From assembly GCA_013813565.1 (NCBI GenBank), contig JACCRK010000300.1:1-32040 (forward strand): a stretch of DNA of 32,040 nt, in the 5' to 3' direction. The position numbers were made by a program, and so were the translations under genes. The notes beneath the pieces are model-generated. The model did no database searches and was not told the DNA's origin. It saw only the letters and a program-made list of their open reading frames with translations. Origin of the DNA: Herpetosiphonaceae bacterium. Lineage in GTDB: Bacteria > Chloroflexota > Chloroflexia > Chloroflexales > Herpetosiphonaceae. This document shows, one piece after another, positions 8,158 to 16,000 of this stretch. Within the stretch, counting starts at the first letter, position 1; each line of letters opens with the position of its first letter.

Positions 8158-8625
8158 CTAGGTAGCCAGCGCTTTGAGCAGGTTCACCATCTCGATCGCG
8201 GCGACGGCACACTCGGCGCCTTTGTTGCCGGCCTTGGTGCCCGCCCGCTCGATCGCCTGCTCGATGGTGTCGGTGGTCAGCACGCCGAACAGAATCGGCA
8301 CGCCGGTCTCATTCATCGCGCTGGCGATCCCACTGGCTACGCCGCCGGCCACAATGTCGTAGTGCGAGGTCGCGCCGCGAATCACCGCGCCAAGCGTGAT
8401 CACCGCGTCGTAGCGGCCTGAGGCGGCCATGCGCTTGGCGATCAGCGGAATCTCGAACGAGCCGGGGCACCAGGCCACGCCGATATCGTCCTCGGCCACG
8501 CCGTGGCGACGCAGGGAGTCAAGCGCTCCCGCCAGCAGATTGCCGCCGATAAAATCATTCCAGCGGGCGATCACAATCCCGACCCGCAGCCCGCTGCCAA
8601 GCAAATTCCCCTCGTAGGTGTGCAT
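8158..8625 (-). CDS. ribH: 6,7-dimethyl-8-ribityllumazine synthase
   Basis: Penultimate enzyme of riboflavin synthesis; condenses 5-amino-6-ribitylaminouracil with 3,4-dihydroxy-2-butanone-4-phosphate, usually as a large hollow assembly. The ATG at 8625 with AAGGG five bases upstream gives 155 aa, the usual size; a TTG seven codons earlier has only a weak site. Visible family motifs are ARWNDFI near the N terminus, [10 protein letters not shown], the [12 protein letters not shown] loop and [10 protein letters not shown]. It is the last gene of the rib cluster, 36 nt after ribBA, and is followed by a stem-loop. Confidence 0.95.
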   Translation of the reverse strand: MHTYEGNLLGSGLRVGIVIARWNDFIGGNLLAGALDSLRRHGVAEDDIGVAWCPGSFEIPLIAKRMAASGRYDAVITLGAVIRGATSHYDIVAGGVASGIASAMNETGVPILFGVLTTDTIEQAIERAGTKAGNKGAECAVAAIEMVNLLKALAT

Positions 8626-8661
8626 CGTTACCCTTTCAACATTCAATCCTGGAGTGTCTCG

Positions 8662-9870
8662 TTACTCTTCGGTCAGCACCAGCGTGTGGCCCATGCGGTC
8701 CTGCTTGGTGCGCAGGTAGGCCAGATTCTCGGCGTTCGGCTCGATCAGCAGGGGCAGTTGCTCGACCACGCTCAGGCCGTAGCCCTCGAAGCCGATAATC
8801 TTTTTAGGATTGTTGGTCAGCAGCCGCAGGTCGCGCAGGCCCAGGTCGGCCAGAATCTGGGCGCCGATGCCGTAGTCGCGCAGGTCGGCGGGGAAGCCCA
8901 GCTTCTCATTGGCCTCGATCGTGTCCATACCCTCGTCCTGCAGCATGTAGGCGCGAATTTTGTTGGGCAGCCCGATGCCGCGGCCCTCCTGGCGCAGATA
9001 CAGCAGCACGCCCCGGCCCTCGGCGGCGATCCGGGTCATCGCCTGGTCGAGCTGCGGGCCACAGTCGCAACGCAGCGAGCCAAACGCATCGCCGGTCAGA
9101 CACTCGGAGTGGACGCGCACCAGGACGGGATCCTCGGTGCTGATATCGCCCATCACCAGCGCGACCGCCTCCTTGAGCTCAAGATTGCTCTCGTAGGACA
9201 TAATCTTGAACTCGCCGTAGCGGGTCGGCAGGCGGGCCTCGGCGGTGCGGCGAACCAGGATCTCGCGCTCGCGGCGATGGCGAATCAGCTGCTCGACGCT
9301 GATAATCTTCAGATCGTGCTTGGCGGCGAAGATCTCCAGCTCTGGCAGGCGGGCCATCGTGCCGTCATCGTTCATAATCTCGCAGATCACACCCGCCGGA
9401 TAGAGCCCGGCCAGCTTGGCCAGATCCACCGAGGCCTCGGTCTGCCCGGCCCGGCGCAGCACGCCGCCCTCGACCGCCCGCAGCGGAAAGACATGGCCGG
9501 GGCGGGCGATATCGGTCGGGGTCGAGGCCGGGTTCAGCACCGTCTGAATGGTGTAGGCCCGGTCGGCGGCCGAGATGCCGGTGGTCACACCCTGGGCGGC
9601 CTCGATCGAGACGGTGAAGTTGGTGCCGAACTTGGAGTTGTTCGAGCCAACCATCATCGGGATCTCCAGCTCGTCCAGGCGCTGCCCGGTGATCGCCAGA
9701 CAGATCAGGCCACGGCCCTCTTTGGCCATAAAGTTAATCGCCTGCGGGGTGACGAACTGCGCCGCACAGACCAGATCGCCCTCATTCTCACGATCCTCAT
9801 CGTCAACGATAATCACCATCTTGCCGGCGGCGTAGTCCAGAATCGCGTCTTCCACAGTTGCCAGTGCCAT
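8662..9870 (-). CDS. ribBA: Bifunctional 3,4-dihydroxy-2-butanone-4-phosphate synthase / GTP cyclohydrolase II
   Basis: Supplies both precursors of riboflavin: the RibB half makes the four-carbon unit from ribulose-5-phosphate and the RibA half opens GTP. The protein has 402 aa, normal for the fusion. The RibB domain (about 1-200) has [10 protein letters not shown] at 23-32 and [10 protein letters not shown] at 123-132. The RibA domain (about 205-400) has zinc ligands C257, C268 and C270 in [18 protein letters not shown] and the catalytic segment [10 protein letters not shown] at 291-300. GGAG lies seven bases upstream of the ATG. Both halves look intact. Confidence 0.96.
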   Translation of the reverse strand: MALATVEDAILDYAAGKMVIIVDDEDRENEGDLVCAAQFVTPQAINFMAKEGRGLICLAITGQRLDELEIPMMVGSNNSKFGTNFTVSIEAAQGVTTGISAADRAYTIQTVLNPASTPTDIARPGHVFPLRAVEGGVLRRAGQTEASVDLAKLAGLYPAGVICEIMNDDGTMARLPELEIFAAKHDLKIISVEQLIRHRREREILVRRTAEARLPTRYGEFKIMSYESNLELKEAVALVMGDISTEDPVLVRVHSECLTGDAFGSLRCDCGPQLDQAMTRIAAEGRGVLLYLRQEGRGIGLPNKIRAYMLQDEGMDTIEANEKLGFPADLRDYGIGAQILADLGLRDLRLLTNNPKKIIGFEGYGLSVVEQLPLLIEPNAENLAYLRTKQDRMGHTLVLTEE

Positions 9871-9922
9871 AACAAAACTCCATTAAAAATATCAAGAACA
9901 AAGGATTTTCGGCCTGCATCCC

Positions 9923-10666
9923 TCATATTTTGCGACAGACCCACAGCCAGCGATGGCAGTTAGGGGCCGGGTCAGTAAAGATAAAACAGTCGTACAGTGC
10001 CTCGATGGTAAAATCGGCCGCGGTTAGCAGCCGGCGCAGATCGGCCTCAGCGTAGCCCCGCTCGGCGTGGTGCTCGACGAAGCGTTCGTAGCGGCCATCG
10101 GGCTGCCGGGCAAAACCGGTCAGCGAGAGCGTTGAGAGACAGCGCTCGGGGTGGAAGGTTGTCTGCATGACGTGGGCGTAGTCATCACGCTCCTCCACCT
10201 CGACCGGCTGCCAGACGTGCTCCAGAAAGTACGGCGTGTTGATGTCGAAGATCCACACGCCGCCGGGCTTCAGCGCCGCCCAGACCGCCGCAAAGGTCGC
10301 CTGCAGGTCGGCCTCCTCTAGCAGGTAGTTGAGGCTGTCGTAGCAGCACGTCACCACATCGACCGGCTCGGCGACCGTCCAGTCGCGCATATCGGCGCGC
10401 CGAAAGCGAATCGAGCGCTCGATTCCAGCGCTGTGGCGGGCTTTGCGCTGGGCCTCGCGGAGCATGCCGCGGGCCATGTCAATGCCCAGCACATCCCAGC
10501 CGCTGTCGGCCAGCATCATGGCCAGGGTTCCGGTGCCACAGGCCAGGTCAATCAGGCTCCGCCCTGGTGGCTCGTGCAGCTTCAGCACATCCTGCAAATA
10601 ATCGTACATCAATACGCTGAAGTGAAACTGACCTTCATCGTAGTGGCGGGCGTAATCTGTATACAT
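9923..10666 (-). CDS. Class I SAM-dependent methyltransferase within the riboflavin cluster
   Basis: A 247-aa Rossmann-type methyltransferase. Motif I is LIDLACGTGTLAMML at 38-52, the acidic GIDMARGML follows, a CYDSLNYL segment lies near motif IV, and LKPGGVWIFDINTPYF is the post-II strand. It resembles the Methyltransf_25 group with a C-terminal beta-rich region seen in many uncharacterised enzymes; the substrate cannot be inferred. A stop codon two codons upstream fixes the start at or after the ATG. No Shine-Dalgarno is visible. It sits between ribE and ribBA in the same orientation, with gaps of 104 and 52 nt, so it is probably co-transcribed. The location suggests, but does not show, a flavin-related role. 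Confidence 0.85.
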   Translation of the reverse strand: MYTDYARHYDEGQFHFSVLMYDYLQDVLKLHEPPGRSLIDLACGTGTLAMMLADSGWDVLGIDMARGMLREAQRKARHSAGIERSIRFRRADMRDWTVAEPVDVVTCCYDSLNYLLEEADLQATFAAVWAALKPGGVWIFDINTPYFLEHVWQPVEVEERDDYAHVMQTTFHPERCLSTLSLTGFARQPDGRYERFVEHHAERGYAEADLRRLLTAADFTIEALYDCFIFTDPAPNCHRWLWVCRKI

Positions 10667-10770
10667 ATATTAATCAGCAGTCAGCGCGCGTCTACCCACC
10701 TATTGGCCGAGGATCGGCTGGCTGTTGGCGGGCGTTGGCTGACGATCAGCGGGCCTTATCCAAAACAACA

Positions 10771-11364
10771 TCACTTAAAGCGGACGATATTCTCAACATA
10801 CTTGGCCAGAATATCAACCTCCAGATTGACCGTAGCGCCGACCTGCTGCCGCCCGATCACGGCCCACTCCTGAGTGTGGGCGATAATCGCCAGGCTGAAG
10901 GTGTCATCGGTCGTCGCGGTGATCGTCAGGCTGGTGCCGTCGACGGCGATAAAGCCCTTCTCGACGATGTAGCGCATCAGCTCGCGCGGGACCTGAATGG
11001 TGAAGACCTTGGACTCGCCCTCGGGACGAATACCGACGATCGTGCCGGTCGCATCGACGTGGCCCTGCACATAGTGGCCGCCCATCCGCTGGCCGACCGC
11101 TAGCGCCCGCTCCAGATTGACCGGGCTGCCCGCCGCCAGCTGGCCCAGGTTGGTGCGGCGCAGGGTCTCGGGGGCCAGGCCAACCGTAAACCAGTCGGCG
11201 CCAAACGCGGTGACGGTCAGACACACGCCGTTGACCGCAATGCTGTCGCCGATGTGCGCATCGCTGGTCGCGAGCTTGCAGCCGATCACCAGCGTGTTAT
11301 CGCGCTCGTGGCCGGTATTTGCGCTGCGAATAGTCCCAATTTCTTCCACAATTCCTGTGAACAT
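10771..11364 (-). CDS. ribE: Riboflavin synthase, alpha subunit
   Basis: Dismutates two molecules of 6,7-dimethyl-8-ribityllumazine to riboflavin, the final step of the pathway. The 197-aa protein begins with the diagnostic MFTGIVEEIGTI and has two lumazine-binding beta-barrel repeats, about residues 1-97 and 98-197. Each carries the SIAVNGVCLTV or FIAVDGTSLTI substrate loop. YVQGHVDATGTI starts the second repeat. GAGGTGTT precedes the ATG. The gene lies 103 nt downstream of ribD. Confidence 0.95.
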   Translation of the reverse strand: MFTGIVEEIGTIRSANTGHERDNTLVIGCKLATSDAHIGDSIAVNGVCLTVTAFGADWFTVGLAPETLRRTNLGQLAAGSPVNLERALAVGQRMGGHYVQGHVDATGTIVGIRPEGESKVFTIQVPRELMRYIVEKGFIAVDGTSLTITATTDDTFSLAIIAHTQEWAVIGRQQVGATVNLEVDILAKYVENIVRFK

Positions 11365-11467
11365 AACACCTCAACATAGGCCGGTGAATCGCGTCTGATA
11401 CTGTTCAGCGCTGGACGATGATACCGTGTATTCTATCACTATCCCGCTGCCCAACCAGAGACCTGAA

Positions 11468-12589
11468 TTAGCCCTCGTCGCGCAGTGGATAGACGGTCAG
11501 CAGAAGATCCGCGCCGAGCTGCTCAACCGAGCGCAGGGCGAACTGGGCGGCATCAGCCATGCGGGCAACGCCGGCCCCGCCAACTGGCGAGGGCGCCCCG
11601 GCCCCGCCGACAATTTTGGGCGCAATAAAGGTCAGCAGCTTATCGATCATGCGCGTCTCCACAAAGCCAGCGATGATCTCGCTGCCGCCTTCAACCAGCA
11701 GCGAGGTTATGTCACGCTGGCCAAGCTCAATCAGAAGCGTGTGCAGATCGACCCGGCCCTCGTCATTGGTCGGCAGCAGCAGCACCTCGTGGGGATCCAG
11801 GGCCGCACGCCACTCCGGCGTCGAGGCGGCGGTGGTAGCGATCAGCGTGCGGCCGGGCACATCGGGCTGGAGCATCGCCGCCGAAAGCGGGGTGCGCCCC
11901 CGCGAGTCGAGGATGATCCGCAGTGGGTGGCGGACCGGACGCCAGTGGTTATCAATGCGGGTGGTCAGCAGCGGATCGTCGGCGAGCACCGTGCCAACGC
12001 CAACCAGAATCGCATCGGTGCGGTCGCGCAGCTCGTGGACCGCCTGGCGGGCGATCGGGCCGGTCACCCAGCGGGCATCATTGGTGCGGGCGGCAATTTT
12101 GCCATCGAGCGTCATCGCATACTTCACGATCACAAACGGGCGCCGGGTGGTGATCCAGCGGCGGAACGCCTCGGTCTGCTGGATGGCGATCGGCTCAGCC
12201 GCCGGATCAAAGGCCACCTCAACGCCGGCCGCCGCCAGCACAGTGGCGGCATCGCGCTCAAAGCGTGGGTTGGGATCGCGCGAGGCGATAAAGACCCGGC
12301 GAACCCCGGCGGCGATAATCGCCTCGGTGCAGGGCGGCGTGCGTCCGTGGATCGTACAGGGTTCGAGGGTAACATAAAGGTCGGCCCCGCGAGCCAGCTC
12401 ACCGGCTGACTGAAGGGCGACAATCTCGGCGTGCGGCCCGCCAGGCGGCTGGGTCCAGCCGCGCCCGACAATGGCGCCAGCCTGAACAACGACCGCCCCG
12501 ACCGGGGGATTGGGGCTGGTACGACCAAGCGCGAAGGTAGCCTGATCGAGGGCGGACTGCATTAGCGGATCGAATTTTGCTACTTCCAT
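11468..12589 (-). CDS. ribD: Bifunctional riboflavin biosynthesis deaminase/reductase
   Basis: Carries out the second and third steps of riboflavin synthesis: deamination of the pyrimidine and reduction of the ribosyl side chain. From the ATG at 12589 it is 373 aa; a TTG two codons earlier is possible. The N-terminal zinc deaminase has H53-A-E55 (GGPHAEIVAL) and C78 and C87 in EPCTIHGRTPPC. The C-terminal DHFR-like reductase starts near FVIVKYAMTLDGKIA and ends with LLVEGGSEI and ADLLLTVYP segments. It is the first gene of the rib cluster. A TATACT box lies six bases before the ATG, too close for a leader. Confidence 0.95.
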   Translation of the reverse strand: MEVAKFDPLMQSALDQATFALGRTSPNPPVGAVVVQAGAIVGRGWTQPPGGPHAEIVALQSAGELARGADLYVTLEPCTIHGRTPPCTEAIIAAGVRRVFIASRDPNPRFERDAATVLAAAGVEVAFDPAAEPIAIQQTEAFRRWITTRRPFVIVKYAMTLDGKIAARTNDARWVTGPIARQAVHELRDRTDAILVGVGTVLADDPLLTTRIDNHWRPVRHPLRIILDSRGRTPLSAAMLQPDVPGRTLIATTAASTPEWRAALDPHEVLLLPTNDEGRVDLHTLLIELGQRDITSLLVEGGSEIIAGFVETRMIDKLLTFIAPKIVGGAGAPSPVGGAGVARMADAAQFALRSVEQLGADLLLTVYPLRDEG

Positions 12590-12595
12590 AGCCAA

Positions 12596-12604
12596 AGTAT
12601 AGCA
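12596..12604 (-). promoter_or_regulatory. Extended -10 promoter of ribD (leaderless start)
   Basis: On the minus strand the bases TGCTATACT end only six bases before the ribD ATG, so transcription should begin at or within a base or two of the start codon. The TGn element compensates for a poor -35 (TTCATT at 18 nt spacing). No ribosome-binding site or riboswitch fits in this space. Confidence 0.55.
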
Positions 12605-12663
12605 CGGCCCGATCTAGATAATGAACGTCCGGTGAGAGCACCAAATTGTTAATAATTTTTTCC

Positions 12664-12692
12664 TTGACTCAGCTGGGGTGGATTGGTAGGAT
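12664..12692 (+). promoter_or_regulatory. Sigma-70-type promoter of the CBM48 gene
   Basis: TTGACT (12664-12669) and TAGGAT (12687-12692) are separated by exactly 17 bases. They lie about 50 nt upstream of the ATG at 12745. An AT-rich stretch (12645-12661) directly upstream may act as an UP element. Confidence 0.65.
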
Positions 12693-12744
12693 GGTTTTAC
12701 GGATTAGGGTAGCAACGAGGATGTTGCAGCACAAAGGAGTGCAT

Positions 12745-13032
12745 ATGTTACAGAAACGGGTCAATGGTCGCGCGGTGCGCGTGACATTCCGTATCCCCGC
12801 ACCGCTCAAAGCGCAGTCGATCACGCTGGTTGGTGAGTTCAACGGCTGGAATACCACCGAAATGCCGCTGACTGCCTCCACCGATGGCTGGGCAACTACA
12901 ATCGATCTGCCAGCCGGACAGGAATTTGAGTACCGCTATCTTGCCGATGGCCGAACCTGGCTCAACGACTGGAGCGCCGACCGCTACGTGCCCAACGAGC
13001 TCGGCGGTGATAACTCGGTCGTCCGAACCTGA
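12745..13032 (+). CDS. Small stand-alone glycogen-binding domain protein (CBM48 / isoamylase N-terminal-like)
   Basis: The ATG at 12745 follows AAGGAG by five bases and gives a 95-aa protein; the open frame upstream overlaps the promoter. The whole protein is one early-set beta-sandwich: VRVTFRIPAP, then LVGEFNGWN at 28-36, then DLPAGQEFEYRYLADGRTW at 54-72, and a C-terminal DRYVPNELGGDNS. This is the carbohydrate-binding fold found at the N terminus of glycogen-branching enzymes and in AMPK beta subunits. No catalytic domain is attached. It has its own promoter and strong terminator, so it is a single-gene transcript. A glycogen-bound adaptor is a reasonable but unproven role. Confidence 0.85.
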   Translation: MLQKRVNGRAVRVTFRIPAPLKAQSITLVGEFNGWNTTEMPLTASTDGWATTIDLPAGQEFEYRYLADGRTWLNDWSADRYVPNELGGDNSVVRT

Positions 13033-13050
13033 ACTTGAGACAGCCTAAGA

Positions 13051-13087
13051 AACGCGCCATCAATGACGATGGCGCGTTTTTATTTTT
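13051..13087 (+). terminator. Rho-independent terminator of the CBM48 gene
   Basis: AACGCGCCATC (13051-13061) and GATGGCGCGTT (13068-13078) form a perfect 11-bp stem with a 6-nt loop, followed by TTTTATTTTT. It begins 18 nt after the stop codon. Confidence 0.95.
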
Positions 13088-13171
13088 AGGATGCCTGGAT
13101 TGCGTGATAGCCGGTTTTGTGGCACGATACGCAGACCCTGAAGAGTCTGCAGGTGAAATGCTAGAGGCGTT

Positions 13172-13792
13172 ATGACTGAACTCCAAACCGACCGCCGAAT
13201 TGGCGAAGTGATCGAGGCCAGCAGCACGATGTGGGTCACCGGCGCCTACCAGCTGCTGGATGCGCCGGCGTTTGGCTCGCTGGTCCGCGCCAGCTGCCAC
13301 GCCAACGATCTGTGTATCTACGGCCTGGTCTACGATATTCGAACCGGCAGCCGTGAGCCTGGTGGCCGGGCGATGGTCCGCGGTGGCAAGCGCTACGATG
13401 GCGTGGAATTCTACGACGAGCAGATCTACAGCGAGCATCCCGACCTGGCCGCGGTGCTGCAGACCGAGTGCAGCGCCTTAATTGTTGGCTACGAGCGCGA
13501 CGGCCGGATCATCCACTATCTGCCGCCACAGCCGCCGACGGTCCACTACAGCGTCTATGAGTGCGACGAGGCCGCCGTGCGCCGCTTCACCTTCAACTGC
13601 GACTTCTTTCGGATTGTCTTGAACACCAACCTGGCCCCCGCCGACGATCTGCTGGGCACCGCCATTCGCAATGCGGCGGCGCTCCACGCCAACCGGCGCG
13701 AGTACGAGCTGTGCGCCGGGCGCGAGCTGGCCCGCCTGATGCGCGACAACTACGACCGCCTGCGCACGATCGTTGGCATGCTGACTGCCTGA
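13172..13792 (+). CDS. HAS-barrel-like domain protein, function unknown
   Basis: A 206-aa protein whose first 50 residues, with IGEVIEASSTMWVTGAYQL and a following PAFGSLVRA, look like the HAS barrel found at the N terminus of HerA-type and F1 ATPases. The ATPase itself is absent. The rest (residues 50-206) is mixed, with an HYLPPQPP turn near 112-120 and a helical C terminus. I recall similar stand-alone proteins in Cyanobacteria and Chloroflexota, without known function. GAGG lies ahead of the ATG. Thiamine pyrophosphokinase starts nine bases after its stop, so the two are surely co-transcribed. The HAS assignment rests on pattern recognition only. Confidence 0.75.
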   Translation: MTELQTDRRIGEVIEASSTMWVTGAYQLLDAPAFGSLVRASCHANDLCIYGLVYDIRTGSREPGGRAMVRGGKRYDGVEFYDEQIYSEHPDLAAVLQTECSALIVGYERDGRIIHYLPPQPPTVHYSVYECDEAAVRRFTFNCDFFRIVLNTNLAPADDLLGTAIRNAAALHANRREYELCAGRELARLMRDNYDRLRTIVGMLTA

Positions 13793-13801
13793 GGAGCCGC
13801 T

Positions 13802-14446
13802 ATGCTCGCCGTGATTGTTGCCGATGCGCCGAATGTCGATCTCACCCCGTATCTGCCGCTGCTCGCCAGCGCCGACCTGCTGATCGGGGCCGATGGTGGG
13901 GCTCGCCATTTTGTGCGCCACGGACTGCAACCACAGGTGGTGCTGGGCGACCTCGACTCACTGGAGCCGGAGTTTATCGCCCGCTTCCAGGCGCAGCAGG
14001 TTGAGATCCAGCGCTTTCCCGTCGCCAAGGACGAGACCGATCTGGAGCTGGGCCTGCTGCTGGCGCTGGAGCGGGGTGCCACCAGGATTCGGGTGCTGGG
14101 CGCGCTGGGCGGACGCCCGGACATGCATCTGGCCAACCACCTGCTGCTGGCCCACCCGCTGCTGAAGCGCTGCGATGTCGCCCTGCTGGACGCCGGATGG
14201 CAGGTGCGGGTGATCTTCGACGCGATCACGCTGCACGGCACCCCCGGCCAGCGGGTCTCGCTGCTGCCGCTGGGCGATGCCGGCGGGATCACGACCAGCG
14301 GACTGCGCTACCCGCTGCGCGACGAGCCGCTGCTGCTTGGCCCGGCCCGCGGGGTCAGCAACGAGTTTATCAGCGCCGCCGCCAGCGTGATGGTCCGCAG
14401 CGGCCTGCTGGTCGTCATGAACGAGGGCGAAACCGTGGTGCGCTAG
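13802..14446 (+). CDS. Thiamine pyrophosphokinase
   Basis: Transfers pyrophosphate from ATP to thiamine to make the cofactor TPP. The 214-aa protein has the family's acidic motifs: GADGGARH (29-36), GDLDS (49-53) and KDETDLELGLLLAL (76-89). LGALGGRPDMHLANHLL follows, where most relatives have GGRxDH. The C-terminal thiamin-binding domain includes SLLPLGDAGGITTSGLRYPL. A GAGGAG site five bases ahead of the ATG overlaps the stop of the HAS-barrel gene. The gene is often called thiN or tpk. No TPP riboswitch is visible upstream. Confidence 0.93.
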   Translation: MLAVIVADAPNVDLTPYLPLLASADLLIGADGGARHFVRHGLQPQVVLGDLDSLEPEFIARFQAQQVEIQRFPVAKDETDLELGLLLALERGATRIRVLGALGGRPDMHLANHLLLAHPLLKRCDVALLDAGWQVRVIFDAITLHGTPGQRVSLLPLGDAGGITTSGLRYPLRDEPLLLGPARGVSNEFISAAASVMVRSGLLVVMNEGETVVR

Positions 14447-14485
14447 CCAGAGAATGCTGGCACCCACGCCACGAGCTTTGGGCAA

Positions 14486-14518
14486 CAAAAAGCCCCGCCC
14501 ATTAGCATGGGTAGGGCT
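14486..14518 (-). terminator. Rho-independent terminator of the response-regulator gene
   Basis: Read on the minus strand, AGCCCTACCCAT pairs with ATGGGCGGGGCT across a GCTA loop (14491-14518), with one mismatch and one wobble, and is followed by a T5 tract (14486-14490). It lies 19 nt beyond the response-regulator stop. It may also stop readthrough from the convergent thiamine gene. Confidence 0.85.
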
Positions 14519-14537
14519 GAAGAAGAGCGAATGGATC

Positions 14538-14921
14538 CTAGCGTTTAATATATTCCTCATCATCAAGGATTGTGCTGATGAGGTTGATCAGCTCATCGAC
14601 CTCAAACGGCTTCTGCATAATCACGGCACCCTCATCCTCAAGCTCGCTGAACCACGGCTTACGATTCAGGGCGGTCAGAATCAGGATTGGAATCCCCTCG
14701 TCCTGCAGGCGCTCGCGCAGCCGACCAAAGGTCTCCACGCCATCCATCTGTGGCATCATAATATCGGAAATAATCAGGGCTGGCGTGATTGTTTCCAATA
14801 GCTTCAGACCATCAGCCCCGTTGTTAGCCAGGACCACATCGTAGCCGGCCTCACGGAGCGCAATCTCTAGCACCATTTGCAGGGCTAAATCGTCGTCCAT
14901 TACAACAATAGTTTTTGACAT
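14538..14921 (-). CDS. Single-domain response regulator (CheY-like)
   Basis: A 127-aa receiver domain with no output domain. The acidic pocket is D9-D10-D11 (VMDDDLAL), the phosphoacceptor is D53 in ISDIMMPQMDG, and the switch residues are T83 (ILTALN) and K104 (MQKPFEVDEL). It should relay a phosphoryl group from a histidine kinase not encoded in this window, acting on a partner protein. AAGGGGA precedes the ATG. Its promoter carries a dyad abutting the -10 box and a clear terminator follows, so it is a monocistronic unit. Confidence 0.93.
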   Translation of the reverse strand: MSKTIVVMDDDLALQMVLEIALREAGYDVVLANNGADGLKLLETITPALIISDIMMPQMDGVETFGRLRERLQDEGIPILILTALNRKPWFSELEDEGAVIMQKPFEVDELINLISTILDDEEYIKR

Positions 14922-14955
14922 ACGCTGTCCCCTTACTCTGGCCGCGATGCCGCCT

Positions 14956-14977
14956 ATTATACCATGGCGTCCATGGT
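14956..14977 (-). promoter_or_regulatory. Extended -10 promoter with abutting palindrome (response regulator)
   Basis: On the minus strand, TGGTATAAT ends 34 nt before the ATG. The bases ACCATGG-n3-CCATGGT (14961-14977) form a perfect 7-bp inverted repeat overlapping the TGn element and the -10/-35 spacer. This position is typical for a repressor site, but the binding protein is unknown. Confidence 0.55.
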
Positions 14978-15010
14978 GTTTCGGCAGCTGGCCGGGTTCA
15001 CAACATGAGA

Positions 15011-15943
15011 TCAGGCGCTGGCATGGAGCGCCGCTGAGATGGCGTCCAGGGTCTGGGCGGCGTGGGCGGGCCAGTCGGGCTGGTCGGTCAGCGTCTGGGC
15101 CAGCCCGATCAGATCGGCGCTGCCATCGGCGAGGATGCTTTCGGCCAGCTCAGCATCGCCAAGGGTGCCATTGGCGATCAGCGGCACATCGACCACGCCG
15201 CGAATCGACTCGACGAGCGGGATCTGCCAGCCGGGAAAGTAGGCGATCAGCTGGTCGGGATCGGTTGGGACCACCACATCCAGCAGATTGATCCCGGCGG
15301 AGACGAGCTGGCGGGCGCCGACCCGGCTCTCGTGCAGCGTAATCCCATCGGGCCGCAGCTCATCAACCACCAGGCGATAGCCGATCAGGAACTGCGGGCC
15401 AAGCCAGCGGCGAATCGCCGCGACAATCTCAGTCGCCAGCCGCAGCCGCCCGAGCCCGCCGTACTCATCAGCCCGCTGATTGACCAGGGGCGAGTGCAGC
15501 TGATGCAGCAGCGAGCCAGCGGCACCATCCAGCATGACCCCCCGGCAGCCAGCCGCGTGGGCGCGCCAGGCCGCCGCCACAAACAGCTCACAGATATCCG
15601 CCAGCGGCTGGGTCTGGACTGTGGCCCACTCCAGCGGGGCGTGGCTGAGCAAGGGCAGCAGCGGCGTGTTGTGCGCCGCCAGCGGCTGGACAATCTGGGC
15701 CAGATCCGGGGTCAGCAGATCGTCATAGAGTCCGGCGCTGCCCGGCTCCGTCACCGGGTGGACATGGAGCGGCTCGGAGATAACCAGGCCAACTCCGCCC
15801 GCCGCCCAGCTCAGGTAGTGCTGTAGCAACGCTGGAGTGGTAAAGCCACCGGCCGCCGCAACCCCAATAGCCGCTGGCGACCGAACAATCCGGTTGCGGA
15901 CGGTGAGCGGGCCAATCGCGAACGGCGAGAATAGATGATACAT
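15011..15943 (-). CDS. Old yellow enzyme-family TIM-barrel protein with altered active site
   Basis: A 310-aa FMN-type (beta/alpha)8 barrel related to NADH:flavin oxidoreductases. The start LFSPFAIGPLTVRNRIVRSP and the LLHQLHSPLVNQRADEYGG segment (145-163) are diagnostic of the family. The usual substrate-binding pair H-x2-H/N and following Tyr in IHxAHGYL are here D139, A142 and S144. The QLxHAGR strand reads LLSHAPL. The FMN-phosphate end (ANGTLGDAE, DLIGLAQTL) looks better kept. This suggests loss or change of ene-reductase activity, although flavin binding may persist. It is the usual length of short OYE-like barrels without the extra Fe-S domains. The gene is monocistronic; a heptamer repeat lies upstream. 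Confidence 0.8.
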   Translation of the reverse strand: MYHLFSPFAIGPLTVRNRIVRSPAAIGVAAAGGFTTPALLQHYLSWAAGGVGLVISEPLHVHPVTEPGSAGLYDDLLTPDLAQIVQPLAAHNTPLLPLLSHAPLEWATVQTQPLADICELFVAAAWRAHAAGCRGVMLDGAAGSLLHQLHSPLVNQRADEYGGLGRLRLATEIVAAIRRWLGPQFLIGYRLVVDELRPDGITLHESRVGARQLVSAGINLLDVVVPTDPDQLIAYFPGWQIPLVESIRGVVDVPLIANGTLGDAELAESILADGSADLIGLAQTLTDQPDWPAHAAQTLDAISAALHASA

Positions 15944-15972
15944 ACAAACCTCAACAATGGGTGGCGTAGAAC

Positions 15973-16000
15973 CATCAGCTACGACCTACGAGCCACGCAC
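15973..16000. repeat. Short period-7 repeat
   Basis: Units catcagc, tacgacc, tacgagc and cacgcac lie in the divergent gap between the OYE-like gene and the NACHT-HEAT gene. The CAGCTAC/GAGCTAC core is shared with the right half of the 2507-2596 repeat. Confidence 0.5.

Noticed and set aside
8503-9963. A 486-codon plus-strand open frame opposite ribH and ribBA
   Set aside because: It is a shadow of two well-identified riboflavin genes, with no ribosome site and no recognisable domain.
12590-12744. An FMN riboswitch ahead of ribD
   Set aside because: The ribD promoter's -10 is six bases from the ATG, and no RFN-type conserved segments are seen in the region.
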